A stretch of 64,000 nt of DNA from Agapetus fuscipes (GCA_951799405.1 OX637350.1:10091852-10155851), one strand, 5' to 3'; counted from the stretch's first letter, positions 53,761 to 63,799 are shown. Notes: generated from the sequence alone by a model not told the origin. Made by a program: numbers and translations.

Positions 53761-54467
53761 AATCGTGGTGTACCTATTGATGCCAAAAACGTTACAACGA
53801 AATAATTAAGTTTTTCCCTGTAATGCATCTAGCTAAAGGAAAAAATGTTTTCATGTTATGTAATAACAGAAAACGAATCAAACGTGTAATATGTATTTAT
53901 AGTTGTAAATATACTTATATCACTATAAATGATGACTTTTTTTTATGTATTTACTAAGGAAGGGACATTGACGTTTGATAGACGAGACCATGGCATGCAC
54001 TGGAGGGGACAAGATATATTGTATCCGTCCTGAGTTTTACTAAACGTTAGCGTTTTATCAAAAACTGTATGGAAACTGTAACGCTCACTGTGGGGGTTGT
54101 TTGATTTTTGGTAAACGCTATGGTCGAGTTGACTGGAGTGATCTTATGTGATGGAGTCCACCAGCATATGGACAGATGGAAGTGGGCGGGTCACTAGGAC
54201 GAGTAAAATATCGCCAAATGCTGTTGTGGAAATGGATAAAAAATTAATACCAAAATGAAGGCGTTTTGTGGTGTTTAATGATTTTGAAATGCCAAGTAAG
54301 CTTTGTGATTATTGTTAAACTTAAAAAGGTTCTCTTGCCTATAATGATTCAACTGTTCAATTTGTAATATTTGAAAAAAAACCTGTCAGATTTAAATGAA
54401 AAATTACGTTTGTTTTTTTAGGATATCGGTCATCAAACAGACATTTATCTTTTAAAGTTATAAGGAT
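53761..54467. other. MITE M at 54030-54140; otherwise empty
   Basis: TTAGCGTTTTATCAAAAACT, GTATGGAAACTGTAACGCTC, then TTTTGGTAAACGCTATGGTC and GAGTT form a clear MITE M. Confidence 0.6.
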
Positions 54468-54730
54468 ACCTTGACTTATAGGTTGGTATCAGGCTGACCA
54501 CCCATACTGTAAAAAAATGCTCACTTTGCCAATGACACCCCTGTGTCAGGGAAGGTCGGAAAAAGTTGTAGAGTTTATGTTCATTTGAGGTTTGGATTTT
54601 ATTTGTAAGTACCTACACATTCAGCATTTGTAAGCGCGAACTACACGTGTTTGTTTTTGGGCATGAATTTGATATGAGCTTTAAATGTTAATATATCTTT
54701 GCAACTTAAATTATAGATAATAGATAGATA
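54468..54730 (+). mobile_element. SINE A, full length
   Basis: ACCTTGACTTATAGGTTGGT at the start, GCAACTTAAATTATAGATAA and TAGATAGATATATG at the end. It directly precedes an RTE-like fragment in the same orientation. Confidence 0.85.
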
Positions 54731-54734
54731 TATG

Positions 54735-55170
54735 TTGCATAATGTGCCCATGGCTTTTTAGTTTAATCATGGATCATTGTGCGAAACGAGCGAATGTGGA
54801 ATAGCTTGGAATTCAGATTGGTGATGAAAAAGTCAGAGTTATACTTTATATTGATGCTGTATTAATTGCTAATCTAGTTGCAGAATTGTAGACAATGGTA
54901 TTTGATCTGAACCGTGCTTTGTGTGCAAACAATTTGAGAAAATTATTCTAACAAGACAAAAGTTTTGACTATTGATAGAACGAAAGATATGGAAGAATGC
55001 TCGTTTATCCTTCATTGTATGTAAGTTAGTAAAATAGTCGATGAATTGAAATATTTTGGAAGTACGAGTATGTTTGAGGAGAATGGAAAAATGAAATTGT
55101 GAATAGGGTTATCTCGAAACATTTTAATCAAAAAATATAATGAACTGATTACAAAAGAATGAGAGATGGA
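54735..55170 (+). pseudogene. RTE-like reverse transcriptase fragment, decayed
   Basis: Frame-broken translation gives CPWLFSLIMDHCAKRAN (compare SPWLFNIVMDKCVRDAR), GIQIGDEKVRVILY and LNRALCANNLRK (compare LNEALKGNNLKL). The catalytic YADD is reduced to YIDA. This copy starts inside the reverse transcriptase domain and is dead. Confidence 0.75.
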
Positions 55171-55800
55171 GAAGAAATGTTGCTTAAAGGGACAGCCATA
55201 AAAAAGTGGCAATAAAAAAATGTGTCATTTTTTACTGAGTGCCTATGTCTTCATTTTCGTCCCTTTGTCGCGCCGAGCGTTATTTGTCATTCCCGAGAAG
55301 TGTCAGTGGCAACCCGTGACGTCACGTGACACCCCCTCTCTGACACGTGACACCCCAGGCCCGGAACATTTTCCGGTCCTTTGTTGTGACGTATTTTTAT
55401 TTCCGGTCTTTACGATGTGTCGCAACTAGCGGTTTTGGAATTATGCCCCATTTTTTTGCTGCGATAAAAAGTTGTACGGATTTTAGCAAAATGTTTTGTA
55501 TCATCATTTTTAATAATGAGTTTTTTTTTTATTGTGTCTTGCAAGAAATATACAATTTGAAGGATGCACTCATATAGAGTTTCAGGTTTATAAAAATATC
55601 CTTTAAGATGAATACTTTAATTTTTTCATGTTAAAATAAATATTATGATGACTTATTTTATGAGTTCTGTATTTAAGTAAATCACACTTGGAGCTTGGTA
55701 GTTATAGTAATGTGCATTTTCAACAATTCATTGAAAAGAAAACCAAAATGAAGTAAATATGTGGAAACACAGAGAATACACTTCAAACTCTCTCTCTCTC
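55171..55800. other. No gene; GC-rich patch 55265-55420
   Basis: CGTGACGTCACGTGACACCC and TGACACGTGACACCCCAGG contain tandem CACGTGAC words. The rest is AT-rich. Confidence 0.4.
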
Positions 55801-55893
55801 TTGCAAACCTTCCCTTAAACAGGGGTGGCATTAGCGAAGTGAACCATTTTTGAGAGTATGGGTGGTGAGCCTCATACCAACCTATTAGTCAAT
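55801..55893 (-). mobile_element. SINE A 5' part
   Basis: CTTAAACAGGGGTGGCATTA, GAGCCTCATACCAACCTATT. A CT repeat precedes at 55788-55800. Confidence 0.7.
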
Positions 55894-55997
55894 AACAGGC
55901 CATTTTTCATATTTCCATATTAGTATCCCATTTGAGAAAAAACAAAATATAACCGATTTAGGTCTCATACGAATAATAATTCGCCACCTTAAAGGTA

Positions 55998-56232
55998 TAG
56001 CTGAATAAGTGCTGATTCACTGATTTGAATAATTGTGGATAAAACATTTTATATTGAGTAATTTCTAATAGTAAGTGAACTAATTATAAGGAAGCTTCTA
56101 AACTACAGGATTTTCACACTTTATCAATGTTTTCTCTTGTAGTAAAATAGGAAATAAGGTGCATTCATTTGAGAAACCCATGTTAGCTTAATACGTCACT
56201 TATTCAGTTTTACCATTAAGATATCGACATGT
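55998..56232. mobile_element. Insertion element J, copy 2
   Basis: CTGAATAAGTG at 56001-56011 and CACTTATTCAG at 56197-56207 are a perfect 11-bp inverted pair. The interior matches 42232-42469 (TAGTAAGTGAACTAATTATA, AAACTACAGGATTTTCACAC). No coding capacity. Element ends are approximate. Confidence 0.55.
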
Positions 56233-56401
56233 ACGCTGGGTTTTACCATTGGTTTTTAATGTGTATTCACTAGTAAATTTATATTAAAGTGAGTGCCATC
56301 AGATATTCAACAATGAATGATTCATTTACGAGTGCCTGACATTTTAATTGCTTGATTAATGAATTGGTATTTGATTAATTCCCCCTCCCACTGTTCCTTA
56401 G

Positions 56402-56505
56402 GCCCGGGGCTGGACGCGTGCAAGGTCTGCGTGGGCAGTAATGACTTGACATGTATGAAAATATTTAGTGGTCCACCCTCGCCAGTCAACCCGGACCGTC
56501 TCAGG
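56402..56505 (+). CDS. Candidate host exon resembling ADAMTS/papilin Cys-rich motif
   Basis: A pyrimidine-rich acceptor (CCCCCTCCCACTGTTCCTTAG) is shortened here to CTCCCACTGTTCCTTAG; the exon starts at 56402. It encodes GPGLDACKVCVGSNDLTCMK, then IFSGPPSPVNPDRLR, and ends at AGG/GTAAAC (donor at 56506). Length is 104 bp. The pattern D-x-C-x-x-C-(x)-S-N-D-x-T-C-x-x-x-x-G recalls 'DkCgvCgGdnStCkxvsG' at the end of the Cys-rich module in ADAMTS proteases, ADAMTS-like proteins and papilin. Spacing between the second and third Cys is 7, where the family usually has 6. GC content is higher than the flanks. No neighbouring exon was found within the window. The call rests on one short motif. Confidence 0.4.
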
Positions 56506-56665
56506 GTAAACAAAACACACCCCCATAGGATATTTAACGTTTTAAAATATATAGAATGCAGGGACGTGCAAAGCATTCCAACTTTGGTCATGCAACAATA
56601 TGAATTTTGCCAGATTTTAACTTATGACAAAAATTGTACAACTTTTACAAAATGAGTGCGGTTGA
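56506..56665. other. Possible intron after the candidate exon
   Basis: The plus frame stays open to 56655, but the composition turns AT-rich after 56506 and resembles no protein. Confidence 0.35.
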
Positions 56666-57017
56666 GTCCGATCGATAGCTCAAAAAAAAATGCTTGCATT
56701 TCACGCCGAGAGCTAGGGTTTGATCCCCACCGATAGTGCTGAAATGTTTATCCGTTACGGTGGTTAATATAAATCTAAATTAAATTTACATCAAGTTAAA
56801 AAAGTTAAAATATATACATGTATATATAAATGGAAGTACTTACTCAGCCTTCAGAAGAAATGAGAATCAGCCTCCTCGGGAGCTGGGAAACCCTCAAATA
56901 AGCTGAAGTTGTGTGCGTAAGTAGATAGATTCAACGCGCCACATGCGACTCCTTTGGGGATAGCGTATTACAAAGTAGCATTATATGTCCAGCCTAGTTC
57001 CAAAGTTGCGTTTTTTA
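56666..57017 (+). mobile_element. SINE B, full length
   Basis: Head GTCCGATCGATAGCTCAAAA, where an A-run disrupts the A box, and GGGTTTGATCCCCACCGA. The body has CCTCCTCGGGAGCTGGGAAA and TCAACGCGCCACATGCGACT. Inactive promoter likely. Confidence 0.75.
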
Positions 57018-57539
57018 TAGATACTTATTATTTCGTAGGAACACGAGTATATGTTTGCTGTTATAGTAGAGATAGAGTTAATCGCGCGTGGTAAATAAAA
57101 ATCTCACTCGAGAGGGATCACGTGAAATAAATAAATAAATAAAAACATCCCGCCTACACGGAAACTTTCCCAATAAAGGAAACTGGCGGGGTTGTTTTCA
57201 ACCCCAAGTTCTGTACACCAACTGAAGTATATTGCCAAAGAATATACGGGAACCGACACAGCGTCTCTAGCGAGCGTTGCAGTTTCAAAACATATTTTTG
57301 TACAATGTGTAAACGTAGCCGTAATGTTTTATACTTGGGGTGAGGTTGTCATGGCGACGCCGCCCTTGCAGTGGGCGGGGCTGACCCCTCCACCCTCCCC
57401 GCCCCCGCCTAAAACAGGAAATGGACAGATGTGAAGTTTATTCGATTCATTTTGATTCTGATGTATTTCTGAATGTGTTTATATGAGGCAAAAGGTATTT
57501 AAAAAACGTTAATTTGTATTTCGGAAATTAAAAGCCTGT
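57018..57539. other. MITE M at 57195-57345; GC-rich patch 57350-57420
   Basis: ACAGCGTCTCTAGCGAGCGT, then TTGCAGTTTC, identifies MITE M. The patch (GGGCGGGGCTGACCCCTCC) is C-rich and uncharacterised. Confidence 0.45.
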
Positions 57540-57780
57540 CCCTTCTTTAGCTCGGTTGTCAGGATTGCCAATGTATGTGTCAAAGGACGTTGGTTCGAAT
57601 CCAAGAGTGTGAGATGTGACTTATCATTTCGTTGTTTTAATCTTGACGAAACTTCAGTTGTGGCAAGGTTTATTTCGCCTTCACAAAAAATTTAAAGGCC
57701 GTTTCTTGATGGAATAATTTGCAAATTTTCAATTCCAGTCAAGCGGTTGACGTCATGCTGACTCCTTTACGTGTGAAAAA
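57540..57780 (+). mobile_element. tRNA-headed SINE, family unclear
   Basis: CCCTTCTTTAGCTCGGTTGT (A box region) and GACGTTGGTTCGAATCCAAG (B box) precede a body with TGTGGCAAGGTTTATTTCGC, related to SINE B. It may be a SINE B relative with a different head. Confidence 0.5.
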
Positions 57781-57822
57781 AATAGGTTCTAAACGCCGGC
57801 CGATTCCATTTCCTTTTCTTTA

Positions 57823-58099
57823 ATGTAACATATCTTTGCAACTTAGATTAAATTAGATTAGGTTGAAATGTCGCTGACCACTCGTACTATAAAAAATGGT
57901 TCAGTTTGCCATTGTCACTCATGTTTCAGGGAATGGCCGGAGCTGCCAAGCTTATGGCTATGTGATGTTTGGTTTATTTTGTAAGTACACATGCAGCATG
58001 TGTAAGCGTGAATTTACATGTACCTGCTTGTTAGCGTGCATCAAATATGAGCCTTAAATGCTTACATATCTTTTCAACTTAGATTATGGATAGATTATT
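57823..58099 (+). mobile_element. SINE A: tail scrap followed by a near-complete copy
   Basis: CATATCTTTGCAACTTAGAT ends one copy at about 57860. A second begins GGTTGAAATGTCGCTGACCA and ends CAACTTAGATTATGGATAGA. Tandem arrangement, possibly an insertion into a tail. Confidence 0.75.
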
Positions 58100-58539
58100 A
58101 TTTGTAAAAATAACTAGTTACGTTATTTTGGTAGCAACGGGGTTGAAGTTATTAGATAAGTGAAAAATATTAATTAAGTGATTAATATGTTCCTATAGTT
58201 AATTAATAGACCTTTAACACTAATGAAAACGTCATATTTCGGTTTCACACGAGACGTTTTGGGCGGGAATTCCTGTCACGGCGCGGCGGGCCAACTTGTC
58301 AAGTCACATTAATGCCGCGAACTCGAGTAGAAATTTTGTGTGTATTTATTTAATTAAATAATTTGCATTGTATGATGAAAAGCGATAATTGTTTTATTAA
58401 TTTAATGGAACTGTAAAAGACAAAAAAAAACAAAACCCTGCGCATTTTTGTTGAAATGTTTGTAGAATTTTCATGTTTTGTCGATACTCGTTTAGAGATA
58501 AAATTTATTCAAAGAGTTTTTTTTTTAATTTAGCCATAG
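58100..58539. other. No gene; CG-rich patch 58255-58330
   Basis: GTCACGGCGCGGCGGGCCAA stands out. Nothing coding. Confidence 0.4.
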
Positions 58540-58794
58540 GTATGCCCGGTTGTAGAGTGCTTGCCTTCCATGCCGAGAACTCGGGTTTGAATCCCACTGA
58601 GGTTGTCAGAAATGGTTTCACACCCAAAATTAAATATCAGCAAGGTTTACTTAGCCTTCACAAGAAATGAGTATCAACCCCTCAGGAGAGGAGAAACCCC
58701 CCACTTCATCTGAAGTGGTTGGCGTAAGGCCAGCTTCCCTATGCCTGTTAAAAATAAATTTGTTCCACTCGCATGAAGTTACACTATAATATGT
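58540..58794 (+). mobile_element. SINE B, internally shortened
   Basis: Head GGTTGTAGAGTGCTTGCCTT and GGGTTTGAATCCCACTGAGG. The body has CAGCAAGGTTTACTTAGCC and AAGTGGTTGGCGTAAGGCC. Confidence 0.75.
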
Positions 58795-58808
58795 TAATCT
58801 TAGATTTA

Positions 58809-59060
58809 TCCTTGACTTATAGGTTGGTTTGAGGCTGACCACCCATGCTGTAAAAAATGTTTCACTTTGCCAATGTCACCCCTGTTTCAGGGAAGGTCGG
58901 CAAGAGTTGCAGGGCTTATGTTCATTTGAGATTGGGTGTTTTATACTGTAGGTCCACATGCGGCATGTGTGAGCGCTAAATTATGCGTGTCTGCTTGTGG
59001 GAATGCATTTAATATGAATCTCAAATGATACATATCTTTGCAGCTTAGATTTAGATTTTA
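58809..59060 (+). mobile_element. SINE A, full length, older subfamily
   Basis: Starts TCCTTGACTTATAGGTTGG. It has CCACATGCGGCATGTGTGAG and TGGGAATGCATTTAATATGA where the young copies have TTCAGCATTTGTAAGCGC. The two versions imply at least two subfamilies. Confidence 0.85.
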
Positions 59061-59342
59061 GTAGCCTTTTTAAATGACTGTCGATAAGTTATGTTAACTT
59101 TACTAACCCCTAGATTTGAATCAAAACTGGAGTGCATTAGATTTCTATGGGTCTTATATATTTCACCTAATACGTAATAATATATTTTGTATTGTTTGTG
59201 TATTAACACTGTGAAAATTCATATTGTTTAATTTATAATTTTTTGAATGAATTCAAACAAAACACTGTTTATTTTCCCAATTAAATTTATTTAAAAAGAT
59301 TAAAATCTTTAAAACAAATTACAAACGTTTTCGACCTAGTAC

Positions 59343-59600
59343 CTGATGATGACCTAATAATCTATAATCTAAGTTGCAAGGATATATTCATTCAAAGCTC
59401 TCAGATGTATGCCCACAAACAAACACGTGTAGTTCGCGCTTACAAATGCTGATTGTGTACTTACAAATAAAATCCAAACTCAAATGAACAAAAGCCCTGC
59501 AACTCTTGCCGACATTTCCTGAAACAGGGGTGACATTGGCAAAGTGAACCATTTTTTACAGTATGGGTGGTCAGCCTCATACAACCTACTAGGTCGAAAA
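59343..59600 (+). ncRNA. Hammerhead-like motif split by SINE A
   Basis: CTGATGA (59343-59349) and GACCT (59351-59355) lie left of the SINE; AGGTC (59591-59595) and GAAA (59596-59599) lie right. With the SINE removed in thought, the order equals the motif at 26704. The insertion falls at the stem II loop. Confidence 0.5.
59357..59584 (-). mobile_element. SINE A, near full length
   Basis: Reverse SINE A from ATCTATAATCTAAGTTGCAA to GGTCAGCCTCATACAACCT. ACCTA flanks both sides, a possible target duplication, although the last bases overlap the SINE's own end. Confidence 0.82.
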
Positions 59601-59708
59601 CGTTTGTAATTTGTTTTAAAGATTTTAATCTTTTTAAATAAATTTTATTGTGAAAATAAACAGTGTTTTGTTTGAATTCATTCAAAAAATTATAAATTAA
59701 ACGTAATA

Positions 59709-60131
59709 ATATGTGTATAATCAAATTTAAAAATTCTTACATTTTTTTACACGATATTATCTGCTCGGTATAGTAAAGTACTATTTTATAAAGTACTAGA
59801 AATGCAATTTAAAGGCTTTGAAAGTGGCCACTTGTTAGGTAGTGGGCACCGTTAATAGATGGCCGGTAAATAAATAAATAAATAAGCCCCATCCACTGGG
59901 AAGAGCTGGTGATGACGTGGTGCAACTTGCACCTCACCCCTAGTGAGTCTATACTCAACCACAGCTAAACCAAACAAACTGAAATATTGCCTCTAGTGAA
60001 CGTTTAAGTTTCGATATCCATTTGGTGAAACGCTGTTGTTGAGTTTATACTTGAGTACTGCTCTACGATCCGTAGGGCACAAAACCAAAGACACGACCCA
60101 ATGCTTTATGGCCGACCGTTTGATAGAAAAT
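59709..60131. other. MITE M at 59945-60065; otherwise empty
   Basis: CTATACTCAACCACAGC, GCCTCTAGTGAACGTTTAAG, TTGGTGAAACGCTGTTGTTG, AGTTTATACTTGAG form a full MITE M. Confidence 0.6.
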
Positions 60132-61241
60132 GCTAGAGATGTGACGAGTACTCGTTTGTTACTCGGTACTCCTCAATTCGTTACTCGGTACTTTATTCTT
60201 AAGTAGATACTTTTAAATGGTCAGATACTTAGTTTAAGTGACGAAAAACGATTGCCAAGTTAGTCGTACAACCTCGGAAAGGTGTTTTATGACTTAAAAA
60301 AAAGCGGATTACGAAGTTCATAAAAATGAGTTCGTAATCTGTTATTTATGTTTTAAAAAGTACATCTTCTTAATATAGATTGTAACTCTTCAATGAAGAT
60401 TAGCAATCGTCGATACTGTTGTGCGAAACAGGGATCTTGTGCTTCTGACGAACTACTCTCTCCGGTTCTTCAACCAAGATGTTTTTCTTTAACCTGAAGT
60501 TTGCCGTCCCAAAAATTTTCCTTTACTTTCGAAAAATTTCCCTGTACTTACGAATTTTACTCATTCCTCATTATGTGATCGTAATATAACAATTCATGCC
60601 TATTGATGGACATCAAAAGTTTGACTTTGGTTTTCAAACCGGAAAAAACCTTGGTTTTATGACTCGATCCATTCGGGAGATTTTTAGCATCCAACAATAC
60701 GTAAGTACCTATACCCACATTTCGAAAGCAGTGTCTTAATTCTCCATGCACTTGGATAGTATAAGCCTTTCACTACCATACTCGACGGAGCAGAACGGGC
60801 TTTGGGGATAGGGCGTTCAGTTCGGCGGGACTGTTGTGCTGGAACCGGCTGCCTTTGAAGCTGAGGACGGAAACCAGCGAGGAGCGCTTCAGGAAGGAGC
60901 TGAAGACCACCATCTTCACAAGAAGAGAGTGAGCAGTGGGTGCCCTTGGGGTGGCTGGAGCCACTAAACGGCGCCCGAAAGAAGAAAGAAAAAAAAAAGT
61001 CATCCAAATATATATATATACAGTACAAGTGTCCATCAGCTCTGCCATGGATATACATATGTAGCTAAGCTGTTGTCAATGGAAATAATTTCGACCATAA
61101 AATTGTAAATTTTTTCAACACGGACTAATTGAGCACTGAATCGAGTGATTTGAAAGAGATGTCGATCCGGTAAAAGTAAAATCGAGTAATAAATAAAACC
61201 CCGGTACTCGGTTAGTCGGTACATTTTGTACATCTCTAGAG
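60132..61241. mobile_element. Candidate hAT-like nonautonomous element (ends only)
   Basis: CTAGAGATGTGACGAGTAC at the left and GTACATTTTGTACATCTCTAG at the right (quoted here as ACATTTTGTACATCTCTAG) are inverted ends. CTCGGTACT words occur near both ends (ACTCGGTACTCCTCAATTCG; GGTACTCGGTTAGTCGGTAC). The flanks show no 8-bp duplication, so the ends may be coincidental. A CR1-like tail lies inside. Confidence 0.35.
60800..60932 (+). pseudogene. CR1-like reverse transcriptase C-terminal tail
   Basis: The frame FSSAGLLCWNRLPLKLRTET, then SEERFRKELKTTIFTRRE and a stop, matches the ending 'RsFsvAGPxxWNxLPxxlR ... FkxxLKtxLF' of CR1-group ORF2 proteins. It is GC-rich compared with its flanks, which suggests a recent arrival. 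Only the last 40 or so codons are present. A short AT repeat follows at 61009-61020. Confidence 0.7.
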
Positions 61242-61720
61242 GCAGCCGCTACCATGTCATAATCATTTGAGAAATAATGGAGCCGAACGCTTTTGCCCGC
61301 AGAAATGAAGCTCCTCTCAGGCTTCCAGTTGAGATGTTGTCACGAACAATAATGTGGATTTCATTCACTAACGGTTTGTTGTATTTTATGACTTTAACCA
61401 TTCTTCTTCGACTTGCTGTGTACCAATGTAATGTATGAAAGGAGTTTTCATCCGGACACTGGAGTCTTTTATATGGAAACCTAAGCGGGAGACAAATTAG
61501 AGAACACTTTTTGGAGTGCTGGAAAGGTGCTGGTGTTGATGAGATGGCGTTTGATATTCTGAGCCTTTGTGGGAAGGTTTTAGCTGCTTTTTACTTTCTT
61601 GCTATAGCCGAAGGCTATAAAGAAAGTTATGATTTGGTGTGAAAAAAAAATTTCGAGGTTTTCACGGAAATGAGTTGTCCTGGTGCAGGACATGCCAAAA
61701 AACACTATCTTTTAAAAACG
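61242..61720. other. No gene; shared block 61515-61575 and hairpin 61603-61619
   Basis: AAGGTGCTGGTGTTGATGAG, then ATGGCGTTTGATATTCTGAG, matches 50905-50975. TATAGCC-GAA-GGCTATA at 61603-61619 is a perfect hairpin. Confidence 0.45.
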
Positions 61721-61721
61721 T

Positions 61722-61784
61722 CCGTCTGTATGTATGTATGTATGTATGTATGTATGTATGTATGTATGTATGTGTGTGTGTCAC
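61722..61784. repeat. TATG microsatellite
   Basis: About 11 units of TATG followed by four TG units. Confidence 0.9.
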
Positions 61785-62825
61785 TTTCCAAAGTATAAGA
61801 CCTAGAGATACCAAATTTTGGCTACATCAACTTTTTTGGACATGTATTAAGTATGAATAACATGGCATTACACCAACTTGAAAATTCAAGATGGCTGCCA
61901 TACAAAAAAAACATAAAATTGCACTTTTCTCATAAACGACTCCAAGAATTTTTTTTAAATTTTCAGAGTTGCCACTAATTAATTTTTAACTTAATAAATT
62001 AGTTATGACAACACTCTTACTAATCTGTGTCTATGGGCTGCCATATGAAAAAAACAAACGATTGTGATTTTCTCGAAAGTTAAGGGGTCAACAAAAATAT
62101 AATGTTCTACAATATTATGGACAACATAAATTTGCACAAATTTACAAAAAAAAATTTTTGAAAAAATAAATATAAAGCACCGTTTACACGACCTGAAATT
62201 TTAAATCGAAAATATTACAAAAACCTATTAAAATGCAAGATATTTAAATTTGTTTTAGATTTGATAGAAAGAACAAGCTTATTAATTTAATTCGTAATCA
62301 TTTTTTTTTTACTTTTTTGAGAATTCAAGATGGCTTCCGAAGAGCTGAAAATTTAAAATGCGATTTTCTCAAAAACGGCTCCGACGATTTTTCTTAAATT
62401 TTTTGTGAATCCATTTTTATAATAGTGCTATCTAATAATTATAATCATTTCTTCATCATAATCTCGGTTTAGGGAGTTGCCATATAAAAGAAAAAAATAA
62501 TGGAAAAATTCTCGGCAGTTAGAGGGTTGATAAAAAAATAATGTAGCACAAATGTAAAACAATAATAATAACCTATATATTGCCATCATTATTTTTTCCA
62601 AAAAGTGAATCAAAAGTATAGCCGCCATACAAAGTGAAAATTTTCCATACAAAATGTATTAGCAATTTTCTTGGTAGTCAAAGGGTTAAAAATAGATAAA
62701 AGGCTGCGATTCTTGAAATTTTATAAATACCAATAATAATCAGTCGTTACTTTTTCAAAATATAACTAAAAAGTGTACCCACCATACAAAGTCCTAGTTT
62801 GCATACAGAAGGGTTTAATGACCAT
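61785..62825. repeat. Degenerate ~430-bp tandem duplication
   Basis: TTCAAGATGGCTGCCATAC (61890) and TTCAAGATGGCTTCCGAAG (62325) begin two units. Both contain TTTTCTCA-AAACG-CTCC, then a TGCCATAT-AAA block and GGGTTGATAAAAAAATAATG or its equivalent. Together with the upstream hairpin and TATG repeat this forms one unnamed element. Confidence 0.5.
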
Positions 62826-63050
62826 CTATAATAATCTAGAATATAAGTTGCAATGAAATATAAACATTCAAAACTAATATGAAATGCATGCCCACAAACA
62901 GGTACGTGTAAGTTCGCGCTTACGAATGCTGAATTTGTACTTACAAATTAAAACCAAATCTCAAATGAACATAAAACCTGCAACTCTTGCCGACCTTCCT
63001 TGAAACAGGGGTGACATTGACAAAGTGAATTATTTTTTACACTTTGGGAG
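62826..63050 (-). mobile_element. SINE A, 3' and middle part, interrupted
   Basis: AATCTAGAATATAAGTTGCA to CAAAGTGAATTATTTTTTAC. The missing 5' end resumes at 63751. Confidence 0.82.
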
Positions 63051-63748
63051 GACTGAGAAATGCGAGAAAATTGAGATAAGACTGAATGAAAAAAGAGTGG
63101 AGGTCGTGAAAGAATTTGATTATCTGGGAAGCAAGTTTGAGTCGAATGCGAAATTGACGAAATAATTGGAAAAGCGCGCTAGTAGAGGAAGAAGTGTGAT
63201 GGAAACGATTGGAAGAATTGCAAGAAATAGGAAACTTACGAAGAATAAGAGATCGGCGGTCCACAATGGCATATTGGTTGGTGGAAGTGAGGCTTAATGA
63301 ATGTGAGCTGAGTAAAGTACGGTTGAAATGGCTTACCTGAGAGCAATGGCTGGAAAGACACTGAGTGATAGAGTACGTAATGCTTGAGTGATGAACGAGT
63401 GTGGTATAAAAGAGAATATGAGAATGAAAGTACAAAAAAGTACAATGAGATGGTTCAGACATCTTGAAAGAAAGGATGATGAACAACTAACGAAGAAAGT
63501 GTACAAAGGAAATGTCAGAGGAAAGCGCGGAAGGGGAAGGCTGAGGAAAGAATGGTTAGACCAAATAGGTGAGATTGCGAAAGAATGGATTCTGCAGAGT
63601 GAGAATAAGAGAAGAGTGTGTATGAAAAAGGTGATGAATATTGAGGAAATAAAAGTGGTTTGTTAGGGCAGAAAAAAGTGGAGGCGCATCTGCAGAGGTA
63701 CCGGTCACCCCTAGTGGAACGGCGGCAGGATACAGTACAGTACAGTAC
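63051..63748 (+). pseudogene. RTE-like fragment inserted in SINE A
   Basis: Broken frames encode RVEVVKEFDYLGSKFESNAK, NRKLTKNKRSAVHNGILVG, then KRGRGRLRKEWLDQIGEIAK and CMKKVMNIEEIK. These parallel residues 785-995 of the intact ORF. It ends with CACCCCTAGTGGAACGGCGG, a CAGGATACAG segment and (TACAG)n. GAGG borders both sides (63048-63051 and 63750-63753). 5' truncation and a short 3' repeat are normal for target-primed insertion. Confidence 0.85.
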
Positions 63749-63750
63749 AG

Positions 63751-63784
63751 AGGTCAGCTTCATACCAACCTATAAGTCAAGGAT
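63751..63784 (-). mobile_element. SINE A 5' end, resumed
   Basis: AGGTCAGCTTCATACCAACC, then TATAAGTCAAGGATC, completes the copy that begins at 62826. Confidence 0.8.
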
Positions 63785-63799
63785 CTTTCTTGTGTAATT

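Larger units (their letters stand above)
59209..59708. mobile_element. Palindromic Penelope-like ends with SINE A inside
   Basis: The left arm 59209-59351 and right arm 59585-59708 are inverted copies of the tail at 26720-26830 (AAACAAAACACTGTTTATTT / AAATAAACAGTGTTTTGTTT). The centre reads TTTTCGACCTAGTACCTGAT, then GATGACCTA, then SINE A, then CTAGGTCGAAAAC. A head-to-head joining of two ends is typical of Penelope-like elements. Confidence 0.6.

Noticed and set aside
53559..53762. 67-codon plus-strand frame
   Set aside because: It is the antisense of an RTE-like C-terminal fragment.
60132..61241. Firm hAT transposon
   Set aside because: The CTAGAGATGT ends are suggestive, but no 8-bp duplication or transposase was found, so only a weak candidate is listed.
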